In this document: piece by piece, positions 1-10,901 of the stretch
Position numbering within the stretch: position 1 is the first letter of the stretch
Layout: every line of letters begins with the position of its first letter
Assembly: GCF_016802865.1 (NCBI RefSeq)
Contig: NZ_JAEVHM010000039.1
Location: 1-38,492 of the forward strand
Reading direction: 5' to 3'
Length of the DNA stretch: 38,492 nucleotides
Source: Micromonospora parastrephiae
GTDB taxonomy: Bacteria; Actinomycetota; Actinomycetes; Mycobacteriales; Micromonosporaceae
Notes under the pieces: model-generated
Databases searched by the model: none
What the model was told of the DNA's origin: nothing
Seen by the model: only the letters and a program-made list of their open reading frames with translations
Program-made: the position numbers and the translations under genes

Positions 1-47
1 CCGGCGGAGGGATCAAGCCTGACCGCCCGGAGCCGGGGAGGTCGCCC

Positions 48-137
48 CAGCCCCCGCACCGCAACAAGCACGGGCCCAAGCGCCCGACCGCCCAGCCCTG
101 CACCGCAACAAGCACAAGCCACAAATGCCCGACGCCG
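48..137. repeat. Imperfect tandem repeat, about 45-base period, downstream of sdhB
   Basis: Two imperfect units begin near positions 48 and 93. Both contain the exact 16-mer GCACCGCAACAAGCAC, at 56-71 and 100-115, followed by similar GCCC/AAG/GCCCGAC tracts. The repeat lies just after the sdhB stop (178, minus strand), where a 3' untranslated region would be. No good hairpin followed by a T-run is visible, so I do not call a terminator. No gene is supported in 1-177. Confidence 0.55.
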
Positions 138-177
138 CATCCACAGCAGCGGGTACGGCGGTCCGGGTGGGGCGGCG

Positions 178-934
178 TCAGGAGCCGGGGGTGTCGCCGC
201 GGATGGTGGTCGCCTTGAGGTAGTCGCGGTTGAGTCGACCGATGGTGTTCAGCGGGATGCCCTTCGGGCAGGCCACCGTGCACTCACCGGCGTTGGTGCA
301 GCCGCCGAAGCCGGCCTCGTCGTGCGCGTCGACCATGCCGATCACCCGGGTGTAACGCTCCGGCTGGCCCTGGGGCAGCAGCGAGAGCTGGGTGAGCTTG
401 GCGGCGGTGAAGAGCATGCCGGAGCCGTTCGGGCAGGCCGCCACGCAGGCACCGCAGCCGATGCAGGCCGCCGACTCGAAGGCGCGTCCGCGTTGGCCTT
501 GGCGACCGGGGTGGAGTGCGCCTCGGGCGCGCTGCCGGTCGGGGCGGTGATGTAGCCACCGGCGGCGATGATCTTGTCGAAGGCGTTCCGGTTGACCACC
601 AGGTCCTTGACGACCGGGAAGGCGCTGGCCCGCCACGGCTCGATGTCGATCGTCTCGCCGTCCTTGAACTGCCGCATGTGCAGCTGGCACGCCGTGGTGC
701 CGCGCTGCGGTCCGTGCGCGTCCCCGTTGATCATCAGGCCGCACATGCCGCAGATGCCCTCGCGGCAGTCGTGGTCGAACGCCACCGGGTCCTCGCCGGC
801 GAGGATCAGCCGTTCGTTGAGCACGTCGAGCATCTCCAGGAACGACATGTCCGGGGACACGTCGTCGACCGGGTAGGTCACCATCCGACCCTTGTCCTCA
901 GGGCCCTTCTGGCGCCAGATGCGCAGGGTCAGGT

Positions 935-938
<4 letters not shown>
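178..938 (-). CDS. sdhB: Succinate dehydrogenase iron-sulfur subunit SdhB (one-base frameshift)
   Basis: Electron-transfer subunit of complex II, carrying electrons from the SdhA flavin through Fe-S clusters to the membrane anchor. The N-terminal part has the [2Fe-2S] cysteines C58, C63, C66 and C84 ([10 protein letters not shown]...TTAC). The C-terminal part, in another frame, has the two cluster motifs [12 protein letters not shown] and [12 protein letters not shown]. The two parts join cleanly if one G (C on the plus strand) is restored near 483, turning GACGCGCCTTCGAG into GACGCGGCCTTCGAG and giving [14 protein letters not shown]. The span of 761 bases plus one gives 254 codons, a normal length. 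The GTG start at 938 overlaps the sdhA stop as GTGA, so translation is probably coupled. Because all cluster ligands are intact, I read the break as a probable sequencing error. Confidence 0.9.
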
Positions 939-2872
<1,934 letters not shown>

Positions 2873-2873
2873 G

Positions 2874-3629
2874 TCAGGACACCAATCCGGTGAGAACGGC
2901 GAACGGGACCACCAGGTATCCGGCGCAGAGCGCGACGGCGAGGACCAGCGCGGCGTTGCGCGCCCGGCGCTCGCCGCGCGGGGTTTGCTGGCCCAGGCTG
3001 CGGAACGCGCTGAAGGCGCCGTGGCGCAGGTGGAAGCCCACCGTGACGATCGCCAGGGTGTAGAAGAGCGTGACGTACCAGCGCTCCGGCGCGAAGTCGG
3101 CGACCACGTTTCCGTAGGGGTTGCTGGCGTCGCCCTGAGGGTTCAGGTGACCGGTGGTCAGGTCCAGGATGTGGTAGATCACGAAGAGCAGGATGATCAC
3201 CCCACCCCAGCGCATGGTGCGGGCCGCGTAGCTGCCCTGGACCTTCTTGCGGTGCGCGTACTTCACGGGGCGGGCGGCGCGTGCGCGCCGGGCCAGCACG
3301 GTGGCGGCGACGATGTGCGCCACCACGGCGACGGTGAGCACGATGCGCTGGATCCACAGATACCAGGTGTGGGGCAGCAGTGGCGTGCCGATGTCCCGCA
3401 GCCAGTGCGCGTAGTGGTCGAACGAGGTTTCCCCCGTGAAGATCTTCAGGTTCCCCAGCATGTGCACGATGAGGAACAGCACCAGGAGGATGCCCGTCAC
3501 CGCCATGACGGCCTTCAGGCCGACGTTCGAGCGGATGGGCGACCGAGTTTTCGTGATTACCACAGGAACGACGCTAGGAGGAGATGGATCAGTCGTCCAA
3601 TGCATCGACCCCGCAGTGTTGATAGCCAT
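2874..3629 (-). CDS. sdhC: Succinate dehydrogenase cytochrome b membrane anchor SdhC
   Basis: Membrane anchor and haem b/quinone subunit of complex II, in the single-subunit (fused) form with five predicted membrane segments. Hydrophobic stretches include [20 protein letters not shown], the [13 protein letters not shown] segment, [27 protein letters not shown] and [18 protein letters not shown]. Each of the first four carries a His that could ligate haem or sit beside it. First gene of sdhCAB. The start is uncertain: the ATG at 3629 lies inside a palindrome that looks like the LysR operator, and family members usually begin near the [13 protein letters not shown] segment. GTG at 3563 (229 residues) or ATG at 3605 may be the true start. 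None has a good Shine-Dalgarno site. Confidence 0.92.
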   Translation of the reverse strand: MAINTAGSMHWTTDPSPPSVVPVVITKTRSPIRSNVGLKAVMAVTGILLVLFLIVHMLGNLKIFTGETSFDHYAHWLRDIGTPLLPHTWYLWIQRIVLTVAVVAHIVAATVLARRARAARPVKYAHRKKVQGSYAARTMRWGGVIILLFVIYHILDLTTGHLNPQGDASNPYGNVVADFAPERWYVTLFYTLAIVTVGFHLRHGAFSAFRSLGQQTPRGERRARNAALVLAVALCAGYLVVPFAVLTGLVS

Positions 3630-3636
3630 AGGCTAT
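3622..3636. promoter_or_regulatory. Palindromic operator between sdhC and the LysR gene
   Basis: ATAGCC-ATA-GGCTAT is a perfect 6+3+6 inverted repeat in the divergent region, ending four bases before the LysR ATG at 3641. LysR-type regulators commonly bind such interrupted dyads next to their own gene and control the divergent partner. Overlap with both translation starts implies that the LysR mRNA has almost no leader and that the real sdhC start lies further in. The binding protein is inferred from position only. Confidence 0.65.
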
Positions 3637-3640
3637 GTAG

Positions 3641-4570
3641 ATGCAACTCCATCAGCTCAGGTACTTCGTCGCGGTGGCCGAAGTACGACATTTCACGCAA
3701 GCCGCCGACCTCGTGGGCATCACACAGCCCTCTCTCAGTAAGCAAATTCACGCACTGGAGACCGACCTGGGGGCCCCGCTCTTCGAGCGGGTAAGGGGCA
3801 ACATCGCCCTCACCGCGGCGGGGGAGGTGCTGCTGCCGTTGGCCAAGCGGATCCTCGCCGACGTGGAGACCGCCACCCGGGAGGTGCAGGAGCTGGTGGG
3901 GTTGCGCCGGGGGCGCGTCCGCCTCGGTGCCACGCCCAGCCTGGCCACGTCGCTCGCCCCGCCGGTGCTGCGGCGGTTCCGCGACGCGCACCCGACCGTC
4001 GACCTGCGCATCGAGGAGGGCGGGTCGCAGGACCTGGTGCGCGACCTGCTCCGCGGTGACCTGGACCTGGCCTTGATCATCATGCCGTCCCAGGGGATCG
4101 ACCCGGGGCTGCGCGTCGACGAGATCCTGCGGGAGAGCCTCGTCGTCGCCTCGGTGGACGAGGTGCCGACCGCCTCGACGGCCGGGGAGTTGCGCATCAC
4201 CGACCTGCGCGACCAGCCCATGGTGATGTTCCGCGAGGGGTACGACCTGCGCGACGCCACCATCCAGGCGTGTCGGGAGGCGGGCTTCGAGCCGACCTTC
4301 GCGGTGGACGGCGGGGAAATGGACGCGGTGCTCAGCTTCGTCGAGGCCGGTCTCGGCATCGCGCTGGTGCCCGGCATCGTGCTGGCCCGGCGGCCCGGCG
4401 TCCGGATCACCCCCCTCGCCCCACCCGGGGTGCGGCGGACCATCGCGGTGGCCCGTCGGCGCGACGTCGTGCCGACGCATGCCGGCCGGGAGCTACGGCG
4501 GATTCTGCTCGACTACATACAGTCGGCGATCGAGCGCGACGACCTTCCTCCGGGTGTGGATCCGCGCTGA
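3641..4570 (+). CDS. LysR-family transcriptional regulator, divergent from sdhCAB
   Basis: A 309-residue LysR-type regulator with the normal architecture. The N-terminal winged helix-turn-helix (residues 1-60) contains FTQAADLVGITQPSLSKQIHALETDLG, where A-A-x-L and the SLSKQI recognition helix are typical. A linker helix and a periplasmic-binding-protein-like effector domain (about 90-295) follow, beginning GRVRLGATPSLATSLAPPVL. The gene is transcribed away from sdhC with 11 bases between the annotated starts, and a perfect dyad lies in that gap. Context suggests it controls succinate dehydrogenase and itself. The effector is not evident. The ATG at 3641 has no Shine-Dalgarno site, so the message may be leaderless. 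Confidence 0.92.
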   Translation: MQLHQLRYFVAVAEVRHFTQAADLVGITQPSLSKQIHALETDLGAPLFERVRGNIALTAAGEVLLPLAKRILADVETATREVQELVGLRRGRVRLGATPSLATSLAPPVLRRFRDAHPTVDLRIEEGGSQDLVRDLLRGDLDLALIIMPSQGIDPGLRVDEILRESLVVASVDEVPTASTAGELRITDLRDQPMVMFREGYDLRDATIQACREAGFEPTFAVDGGEMDAVLSFVEAGLGIALVPGIVLARRPGVRITPLAPPGVRRTIAVARRRDVVPTHAGRELRRILLDYIQSAIERDDLPPGVDPR

Positions 4571-4666
4571 TCCGGCCCGGTATTCGACCCGGTGGGTTAA
4601 TTCATCCTTAAGGCCGCAGTATCACTGCCGGTGTTGATGACGGTCACCTAAGGTGGGTGCTTGGAC

Positions 4667-4680
4667 GGGGCAAAAGCCCC
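4667..4680. terminator. GC-rich hairpin between the LysR gene and the dehydratase gene
   Basis: GGGGC-AAAA-GCCCC is a perfect 5-bp stem with an A4 loop, 97 bases after the LysR stop and 57 bases before the next ATG. There is no real T-run after it, so it could be a weak terminator of the LysR message or a leader structure of the next gene. Confidence 0.3.
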
Positions 4681-4736
4681 ATTCGTCTCAGCAGAGCTCA
4701 CCGGTGGGCGTTTCCTCGCCGGCAGGGAGGCCACAC

Positions 4737-5777
4737 ATGAGGATCCTGGTTACCGGCGGCGCTGGCTTCATCGGGTCGCATTTCGTGCGCAGTCTGCTCG
4801 CCGGGCGCTACGCCGGGTTCGAGCACTGCGACGTGACGGTGATCGACAAGCTGACCTACGCCAGTGATCGGGCCAACCTGCCGGCCGCGCACCCCCGCCT
4901 GACGTTCGTGCGCGGGGACATCTGCGACCGGCAGTTGCTCGCCGACGTGATGCCCGGGCACGACGGGGTCGTGCACTTCGCCGCCGAGTCGCACGTGGAC
5001 CGGTCCATCGACGACCCGGCGCCGTTCTTCGAGACCAACGTGATGGGCTCGCACCACCTGCTGGCCGCCTGCGCGCGCAGTGGTGTCGGCCGGGTCGTGC
5101 ACGTCTCCACCGACGAGGTGTACGGCTCGATCAGCGAGGGCTCCTGGAACGAGACCTGCGTGCTGGAACCCAACTCCCCGTACGCGGCCTCGAAGGCGGC
5201 CAGCGACCACGTGGTCCGCTCCTACTGGCGAACGTACGACGTGGACGTCTCCATCACCCGCTGCGCCAACAACTACGGGCCGTACCAGCACGTGGAGAAG
5301 GTCATTCCGCGGTTCATGACCAGCCTCCTCGCCGGCCAGGACATCACCCTGCACGGCGACGGCAGCGCGGTGCGCGAGTGGCTGCACGTGGACGACCACT
5401 GCCGGGCCATCGCGCTGGTCCTGGCCAAGGGCCGCGCCGGCGAGGTCTACAACATCGGCGGCGACATCGAACTGACCAACCGGGCGCTCACCGAGCGGAT
5501 CCTGCGACTGGCCGGCGCCGGCTGGGAACGGGTCCGGCACGTACCGGACCGAAAGGTCCAGGACCAGCGCTACTCGCTCGACTACCGCAAGATCTCCGAG
5601 GAGCTCGGCTTCGAGCCGCAGATCCGGTTCGAGGACGGGCTGAGCGAGGTCTTCCACTGGTACCGGGAGAACCCGGCCTGGTGGGCGCCCACCGCCACGG
5701 AGCCCCGTGGCGCGGCGCTGACCAGCTCGGTGCGCGGCGTCCCGGCGAGCCGGGCGCTGTCCGTCCAGGCGCACTGA
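4737..5777 (+). CDS. rfbB: dTDP-glucose 4,6-dehydratase
   Basis: Short-chain dehydrogenase/reductase of the extended type, converting dTDP-glucose to dTDP-4-keto-6-deoxyglucose, the entry step to rhamnose and other deoxysugars. It has the NAD-binding motif GGAGFIG (7-13), the catalytic T125-D126-E127 triad and Y149-x3-K153 (YAASK). The motifs FAAESHVDRSI and the NNYGPYQ substrate loop are characteristic. ATG 4737 is chosen because it follows GGGAGG by six bases and opens directly into MRILVTGG; an upstream in-frame start at 4653 would add an unlikely 28 residues. No rfbA, rfbC or rfbD lies beside it, so the final sugar cannot be read from context. The last 20 or so residues are low-complexity and family-atypical. 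Confidence 0.93.
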   Translation: MRILVTGGAGFIGSHFVRSLLAGRYAGFEHCDVTVIDKLTYASDRANLPAAHPRLTFVRGDICDRQLLADVMPGHDGVVHFAAESHVDRSIDDPAPFFETNVMGSHHLLAACARSGVGRVVHVSTDEVYGSISEGSWNETCVLEPNSPYAASKAASDHVVRSYWRTYDVDVSITRCANNYGPYQHVEKVIPRFMTSLLAGQDITLHGDGSAVREWLHVDDHCRAIALVLAKGRAGEVYNIGGDIELTNRALTERILRLAGAGWERVRHVPDRKVQDQRYSLDYRKISEELGFEPQIRFEDGLSEVFHWYRENPAWWAPTATEPRGAALTSSVRGVPASRALSVQAH

Positions 5778-5791
5778 CCGGTCCGCGACCC

Positions 5792-5814
5792 GGTCCGGCC
5801 GGCACGGCCGGGCC
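5792..5814. terminator. Hairpin between convergent rfbB and hrpA
   Basis: GGTCCGGCC-GGCAC-GGCCGGGCC forms a 9-bp stem with one G-U pair, in the 40-base gap between two convergent stop codons. It would serve both strands. There is no T-run, which is common in high-GC actinobacteria. Confidence 0.4.
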
Positions 5815-5817
5815 GGG

Positions 5818-8800
5818 TCAGCGGCCCTCGGCCTCGTCCATCGCCCGGTAGATCCGCTGCTCCGAGACGGGGTACGGGGTGCCCAGCGCCTGGGCGAACA
5901 CGTTCACCCGCAACTCCTCGATCATCCAGCGGATCTGCCGCACGGCGGTCTCCTGCCGGCGCGCCGGCGGCAGCGCGGCGAGCAGATCCGCGTACTCCTT
6001 CTGCACCACCGCGATCCGGTCCTGCTGCTGGCGGTCCCGCTGCGGGTTGCCGCCCAAGCGGTCCAGCCGACGCTCGATGGCGGTGAGGTAGCGCAGCAGG
6101 TCGGGCAGCCGGGCGTACCCGGTCTCGGTGATGAAGCCGGCGTGCACCAGCCCGGCGAGCTGGTTGCGGATGTCGGCCAGCGCGGCCACCACGGCGAGGT
6201 TGCGGGTGGCGCCGAGCCGCTGCTCGACGGCGTACGCGGCGGCGAGGACCTTGCGTACCCGGTCCATCACCTCGACCACGGTGTCGACCAGGTCGGCGCG
6301 GACCTTCTCGCGCAGCGCCGCGAAGCCCTCGGCGTCCCACGCCGGCCCACCGGCGGCATCGATCAGCCGGTCGATGGCCGCGCCCGCCGCGTCCTCGATC
6401 AGCTCCTGCACGCCGCCGTGCGGGTTGCGGCTCAGCGCCAGCTTCGCCTCGTTGCTCAGCCGGCCCTGGAGGAACCGCGCCGGGGACGGCACGGTGAGCC
6501 GCAGCAACCGGCGGGTGCCCGCCCAGTGCGCGGCCTCCGCCTCGGCGGGGGAGTCGAACACCTTCACCCCGACGGTGGCACCCTCGTCGACCAGCGCCGG
6601 GTACGCGGTCACCGCGTAGCCGGCCCGGACCTGCTCGATGGTGCGGGGCAGCGCGCCGATGCTCCACTCGCGCAGCCCGGTCCGGGCGACCTCCGGCGCG
6701 GCGGCCGCCACCACCTGGCGTACCTCCTGGCGGAGCTGGCGTTGCAGGGCCGGCAGGTCCTTGCCCTCGGCGACCGGCTTCTCGTCGTCGCCGAGGACCC
6801 GGAAGGTGACCCGCAGGTGGGCCGGGAGCTTGGCCGGCTCCCAGGCGTCGCGGGGCACGGTGACGCCGGTCATCCGGCGCAGCTGGTGGGTGAGCGCGTC
6901 CAGCAGCGGCTCCTGGCCGGGGGTGATCGCCGCCAGGGCGGCCCGGGCGAAGTCCGGCACCGGCACGAAGTTGCGGCGCACCGGCTTGGGCAGCGAGCGG
7001 ATCAGCGCGATCACCAGCTCCTCGCGCAGCCCCGGCACCTGCCAGTCGAAGCTCTCCGCCGGCACCTGGTTGAGCAGCGGCAGCGGGATGTCGACGGTGA
7101 CGCCGTCGGTCGGCGTACCCGGCTCGAACCGGTAGGTCAGCGGCAGGCTCACCCCGTCGGCCTGCCACTCGTCGGGGTAGTCGTCCTCGTCCACCCCGGT
7201 CCGGCCGTCGTTGACCAGCAGGTCGCGGGTGAACGTGAGCAGGTCGGGCTGGTCCCGGCGGGTCTTCTTCCACCACGTGTCGAAATGCCGGCCGGAGACC
7301 ACGTCGGCGGGGATCCGCTGGTCGTAGAAGCCGAAGATGGTCTCGTCGTCGACCAGGATGTCCCGGCGGCGGGCCCTGCTCTCCAACTCCTCGATTTCCG
7401 CGAGCAGTCGCTTGTTGTCGGCCCAGAACTGGTGGTGGGTCTGCCAGTCGCCCTCGACGAGGGCGTGGCGGATGAACAGCTCCCGGCTCAACGTCGGGTC
7501 GATCCGCCCGAAGTTGACCTTCCGGGAGGTGACCAGCGGGATGCCGTACAGGGTCACCTTCTCGTAGGCCATCACCGCGGCCTGCTTCTTCTCCCAGTGC
7601 GGCTCGCTGTAGCTGCGCTTGACCAGGTGCTGCGCGAGCGGTTCGACCCACTCCGGCTCGACCCGGCCGGCGATGCGGCCCCACAGCCGGGAGGTCTCCA
7701 CCAGCTCGGCGGCCATCACCCAGCGCGGCGGCTTCTTGAACAGCGCGGAGCCGGGGAACAGCGCGAACTTCGCGCCGCGCGCCCCCAGGTACTCGTGTTT
7801 CTGGGCGTCCTTCAGGCCGATGTGCGACAGCAGGCCGGGCAGCAGCGACTGGTGCACCTTCGGGGTGTCGATCTCCTCCGGCAGGTCCGCGCCGCCGCGA
7901 CGGCCCGCACCCCGGCCGGCGTCGGCGTCCTCCGAGGCGTCGCGCGCCGGCCGCCCGCCGCGCCGGTCACCCTCCTGCGGGGTACGCAGTACCTGACGCA
8001 GTTGACCCACGATGTCCTGCCACTCGCGGACCCGCAGATAGTTCAGGTACTCCGCCTTGCACATCCGGCGGAACGCGCTGGAGGACAACGCCCGCTGCTG
8101 CTCCCGCAGGTAGCGCCACAGGTTGAGGAAGGCGACGAAGTCCGACTCCTTGTCGGCGAACCGGGCGTGAGCCTGGTCGGCCTGGGCCTGCTTCTCCGCC
8201 GGCCGTTCCCGCGGGTCCTGGATGGAGAGCGCTGCGGCGATCACCAACACCTCGGTGGCGCACCCGTTGCGTTCGCCCTCGACCACCATCCGGGCCAGTC
8301 GCGGATCGACCGGCAGTTGGGCCAGCCGCCGGCCCAGCGCGGTGAGCCGCTTCGCCGGGTCGGCCTCGGTCGGGTCCAGTGCGCCCAACTCGTGCAGCAG
8401 GTTGACGCCGTCGGTGATGTTGCGCCGGTCCGGCGGGTCGATGAACGGGAACGCGGCGAGGTCACCGAGCCCGATGGCGGTCATCTGAAGGATGACCGAC
8501 GCCAGGTTGGTACGCAGGATCTCCGGATCGGTGAACTCGGGGCGGGACAGGAAGTCCTGCTCGTCGTAGAGGCGGATGCAGATGCCGTCCGAGGTGCGCC
8601 CGCAGCGGCCCTTGCGCTGGTTGGCCGACGCCTGCGAGATCGGCTCGATCGGCAGTCGCTGCACCTTGAGCCGGCTGGAGTAGCGGGAGATCCGGGCGGT
8701 GCCCGGATCCACCACGTACTTGATGCCGGGCACGGTCAGCGACGTCTCCGCGACGTTGGTGGCGAGCACCACCCGGCGCGAGGTGTGCGCGGCGAAGACC

Positions 8801-9888
8801 CGGTGCTGCTCGGCGGCGGACAGGCGGGCGTACAGCGGCAGGATCTCGGTGCCGAGTAGCGTTCGCTTCTTCTGTACCAGCTTGCCCAGCGCGTCGGCGG
8901 TGTCGCGGATCTCCCGTTCGCCGCTGAGGAAGACCAGGATGTCGCCGGGGCCCTCGGCGGCCAGCTCCTCGACGGCGTCGCCGATCGCCTGGATCTGGTC
9001 GCGGACGGTCTCCTCGTCGCCGTCGCCGTCCTCCTCGCCGTCGGCGACCTCGACCAGTGGCCGGTAGCGCACCTCCACCGGATAGGTCCGCCCGGAGACC
9101 TCGACCACCGGCGCCGGTACGCCCTGCGGATCGTCGGCGGTGGCCGGCCCGGCGAAGTGCCGGGCGAAGCGGTCGGTCTCGATGGTCGCCGAGGTGATGA
9201 TCACCTTCAGGTCGGGTCGCCGGGGCAGCAGCTCCCGCAGGTAGCCGAGGATGAAGTCGATGTTCAGGCTGCGCTCGTGCGCCTCGTCGATGATCAACGT
9301 GTCGTACTGGCGCAGCATCCGGTCGGTCTGCAACTCGGCGAGCAGGATGCCGTCGGTCATCAACTTGACCAGGCTGCGCTCGCTGACCTGGTCGGTGAAG
9401 CGCACCTTGTAGCCGACCACGTCGCCCAGCTCGGTGCCCAGCTCGTCGGCGATCCGGTCGGCCACCGTCCGGGCCGCCAGCCGTCGGGGCTGGGTGTGCC
9501 CGATCAGGCCGTGCACCCCGCGCCCCAGCTCCAGGCAGATCTTGGGGAGCTGGGTGGTCTTGCCGGAGCCGGTCTCGCCGGCCACGATCACCACCTGGTG
9601 ATCACGGATGGCGGCGGCGATGTCGTCCCTGCGTTCGCTGACCGGCAACCCCGCCGGGTACGTGATCACCGGCACCGCCGCCCGGCGGGCGGCCAGCCGC
9701 TGCTCGGCCCGGGTCAGCTCGGCGGTGATCTCGGTCAGCGCGGCCTCCCGGCGCTGCGGGTCGCGCAGCTTGCGGGCGCCGTCCAGGCGCCGCTGGAGCC
9801 GGCGCTGGTCGCGGAACATCAGGGGCGAGAGGCGGCGGTGCAGCTCGCGTACCGGATCGGTCGCGGCGGAGGCGGCTGGATTCTGCAT
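5818..9888 (-). CDS. hrpA: ATP-dependent RNA helicase HrpA
   Basis: Large DEAH-box RNA helicase, 1356 residues with ATG 9888, close to the roughly 1300 residues usual for HrpA. Visible motifs, in order: Walker A GETGSGKT (104-111), TQPRRLAA (132-139), DEAH (201-204), SATIE (233-237), FLSGEREI, TNVAETSLTVPGI and the arginine-finger motif QRKGRCGRT. The helicase core is followed by helicase-associated and OB-fold regions and a long C-terminal HrpA-type domain (DUF3418). HrpA is implicated in RNA processing and in rescuing stalled ribosomes. The reading frame is open 58 codons further upstream, but that stretch is low complexity and would run into the divergent deaminase gene. ATG 9888 opens into MQNPAASAATDPVRELH. 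Confidence 0.95.
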   Translation of the reverse strand: MQNPAASAATDPVRELHRRLSPLMFRDQRRLQRRLDGARKLRDPQRREAALTEITAELTRAEQRLAARRAAVPVITYPAGLPVSERRDDIAAAIRDHQVVIVAGETGSGKTTQLPKICLELGRGVHGLIGHTQPRRLAARTVADRIADELGTELGDVVGYKVRFTDQVSERSLVKLMTDGILLAELQTDRMLRQYDTLIIDEAHERSLNIDFILGYLRELLPRRPDLKVIITSATIETDRFARHFAGPATADDPQGVPAPVVEVSGRTYPVEVRYRPLVEVADGEEDGDGDEETVRDQIQAIGDAVEELAAEGPGDILVFLSGEREIRDTADALGKLVQKKRTLLGTEILPLYARLSAAEQHRVFAAHTSRRVVLATNVAETSLTVPGIKYVVDPGTARISRYSSRLKVQRLPIEPISQASANQRKGRCGRTSDGICIRLYDEQDFLSRPEFTDPEILRTNLASVILQMTAIGLGDLAAFPFIDPPDRRNITDGVNLLHELGALDPTEADPAKRLTALGRRLAQLPVDPRLARMVVEGERNGCATEVLVIAAALSIQDPRERPAEKQAQADQAHARFADKESDFVAFLNLWRYLREQQRALSSSAFRRMCKAEYLNYLRVREWQDIVGQLRQVLRTPQEGDRRGGRPARDASEDADAGRGAGRRGGADLPEEIDTPKVHQSLLPGLLSHIGLKDAQKHEYLGARGAKFALFPGSALFKKPPRWVMAAELVETSRLWGRIAGRVEPEWVEPLAQHLVKRSYSEPHWEKKQAAVMAYEKVTLYGIPLVTSRKVNFGRIDPTLSRELFIRHALVEGDWQTHHQFWADNKRLLAEIEELESRARRRDILVDDETIFGFYDQRIPADVVSGRHFDTWWKKTRRDQPDLLTFTRDLLVNDGRTGVDEDDYPDEWQADGVSLPLTYRFEPGTPTDGVTVDIPLPLLNQVPAESFDWQVPGLREELVIALIRSLPKPVRRNFVPVPDFARAALAAITPGQEPLLDALTHQLRRMTGVTVPRDAWEPAKLPAHLRVTFRVLGDDEKPVAEGKDLPALQRQLRQEVRQVVAAAAPEVARTGLREWSIGALPRTIEQVRAGYAVTAYPALVDEGATVGVKVFDSPAEAEAAHWAGTRRLLRLTVPSPARFLQGRLSNEAKLALSRNPHGGVQELIEDAAGAAIDRLIDAAGGPAWDAEGFAALREKVRADLVDTVVEVMDRVRKVLAAAYAVEQRLGATRNLAVVAALADIRNQLAGLVHAGFITETGYARLPDLLRYLTAIERRLDRLGGNPQRDRQQQDRIAVVQKEYADLLAALPPARRQETAVRQIRWMIEELRVNVFAQALGTPYPVSEQRIYRAMDEAEGR

Positions 9889-10006
9889 GTCGTGCCCAAG
9901 GATAGGCAGCCCGACGCCGTACCGCCTGTGGGTTACCGCCGCACCGGTCCTTCGGCGCTCGAACGGCCGTCTAATGTTGCGGCCGACGTCGAACTGGGGG
10001 GCTGGG

Positions 10007-10375
10007 ATGGAGCTGCGGGACACCGACCGGGCGCTGGTGCAGGCCGCCACGGCGGTCGCCAAACTGCGTTGCCGCAGCCAGAGTCACACCGTCGCGGCGG
10101 CAGCCCGGACCGCCGACGGGCGGGTCCTCTCCGGCGTGAACGTCCACCACGGCAGCGGGGGAGCCTGCGCCGAACTTGTCGTCGTCGGCACCGCGGCCAC
10201 GCAGGGCGTGACGCAGTTGGAGACGATCGTCACGGTGACCGACCGGGGTCGGACGGTCGGTGTGCCGTGCGCCGACTGCCGACAGGTGCTCACCGACCAC
10301 TTTCCGTCGCTGCGGGTGATCATCGGCGAGCTGGACGCTCTGCGGGTGGCCGGGATCGGCGAACTGCCCGGCTGA
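10007..10375 (+). CDS. Small cytidine-deaminase-fold protein
   Basis: A 122-residue zinc-dependent deaminase of the cytidine/blasticidin-S deaminase type. Zinc ligands are Cys54 and the pair Cys88/Cys91 (PCADCRQ); Glu56 in CAE is the proton shuttle. Free cytidine deaminases usually read N-x-E-N-A-S before the CAE motif. Here the stretch is GVNVHHGSGGACAE, closer to blasticidin-S-deaminase-like proteins, so the substrate may not be cytidine. ATG 10007 follows a G-rich ribosome site (GGGGGGCTGGG). It is divergent from hrpA, with 118 bases between starts, and convergent with the next gene, one base between stops. Confidence 0.82.
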   Translation: MELRDTDRALVQAATAVAKLRCRSQSHTVAAAARTADGRVLSGVNVHHGSGGACAELVVVGTAATQGVTQLETIVTVTDRGRTVGVPCADCRQVLTDHFPSLRVIIGELDALRVAGIGELPG

Positions 10376-10376
10376 C

Positions 10377-10736
10377 TCAGTCGCCGGAAGCCGCCTCCAG
10401 CATCGAACGGGGCATCGGCACACCCTCGAACCGCACGTTGCCCTCCGGGACCAGCCAGCTCATGACCTGTGCCACCAGGCGGCCGGCCCGCACGGCCGGA
10501 TCGTTGGCGTAGAGCCCGCGGGCCTCGTCCGGGGCGATGGAGAGCACGACGAAGCCGCGCAGCCGGTCGTCGTCGGCGTGCAGGAACGGCCCGGTCGCGA
10601 GCACCAGTCCCTGCTCCACGAGCCCGGCCTGATGGGCCAGGTGCGCGTCCTGCAACCGGTCGATCGCGTCCTGCGGCAGCTCCGGCGGGTCCGACGGTCG
10701 GAGCAGGAGGACGACCGTGTGCTGGTCGAATCGCAT
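10377..10736 (-). CDS. YciI-family protein
   Basis: A 119-residue single-domain protein of the YCII ferredoxin-like fold (dimeric alpha/beta barrel). The pattern HTVVLLLRP, an amphipathic helix with LQDAHLAHQAGLVEQG, then LATGPFLHADDD and a C-terminal strand fits the family, whose conserved His/Asp pair forms a putative active site. The substrate is unknown for most members. ATG 10736 is preferred over GTG 10742 because AGGGTG sits five bases upstream of the ATG. Confidence 0.8.
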   Translation of the reverse strand: MRFDQHTVVLLLRPSDPPELPQDAIDRLQDAHLAHQAGLVEQGLVLATGPFLHADDDRLRGFVVLSIAPDEARGLYANDPAVRAGRLVAQVMSWLVPEGNVRFEGVPMPRSMLEAASGD

Positions 10737-10901
10737 GTCCACACCCTATGGCGCGGCTACGTCGCTGTGTCCCTGCCCGGGAGACTGGGGGCGGACGGGC
10801 ACGAACCGTAGAAGGTGACCCGGATCAAGGCGCGCTCCGACCTGCCGGGCCGCTACGCCGGGCGCCCCGTGGCCGCCTCCAGCGGTATCGACCGAGGCCG
10901 G

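Noticed and set aside
4737..5777. Start of a deoxysugar or antibiotic gene cluster
   Set aside because: The dehydratase stands alone between a regulator and a helicase; no glycosyltransferase or other sugar gene is near.
6142..8859. A 905-codon open frame on the plus strand opposite hrpA
   Set aside because: It mirrors the helicase gene, as expected where third-position GC is very high. The protein is low-complexity and shows no domain, and hrpA is certain.
10007..10375. Annotation of the small deaminase as the housekeeping cytidine deaminase Cdd
   Set aside because: The usual NxENAS substrate motif is missing, so I kept a fold-level name only.
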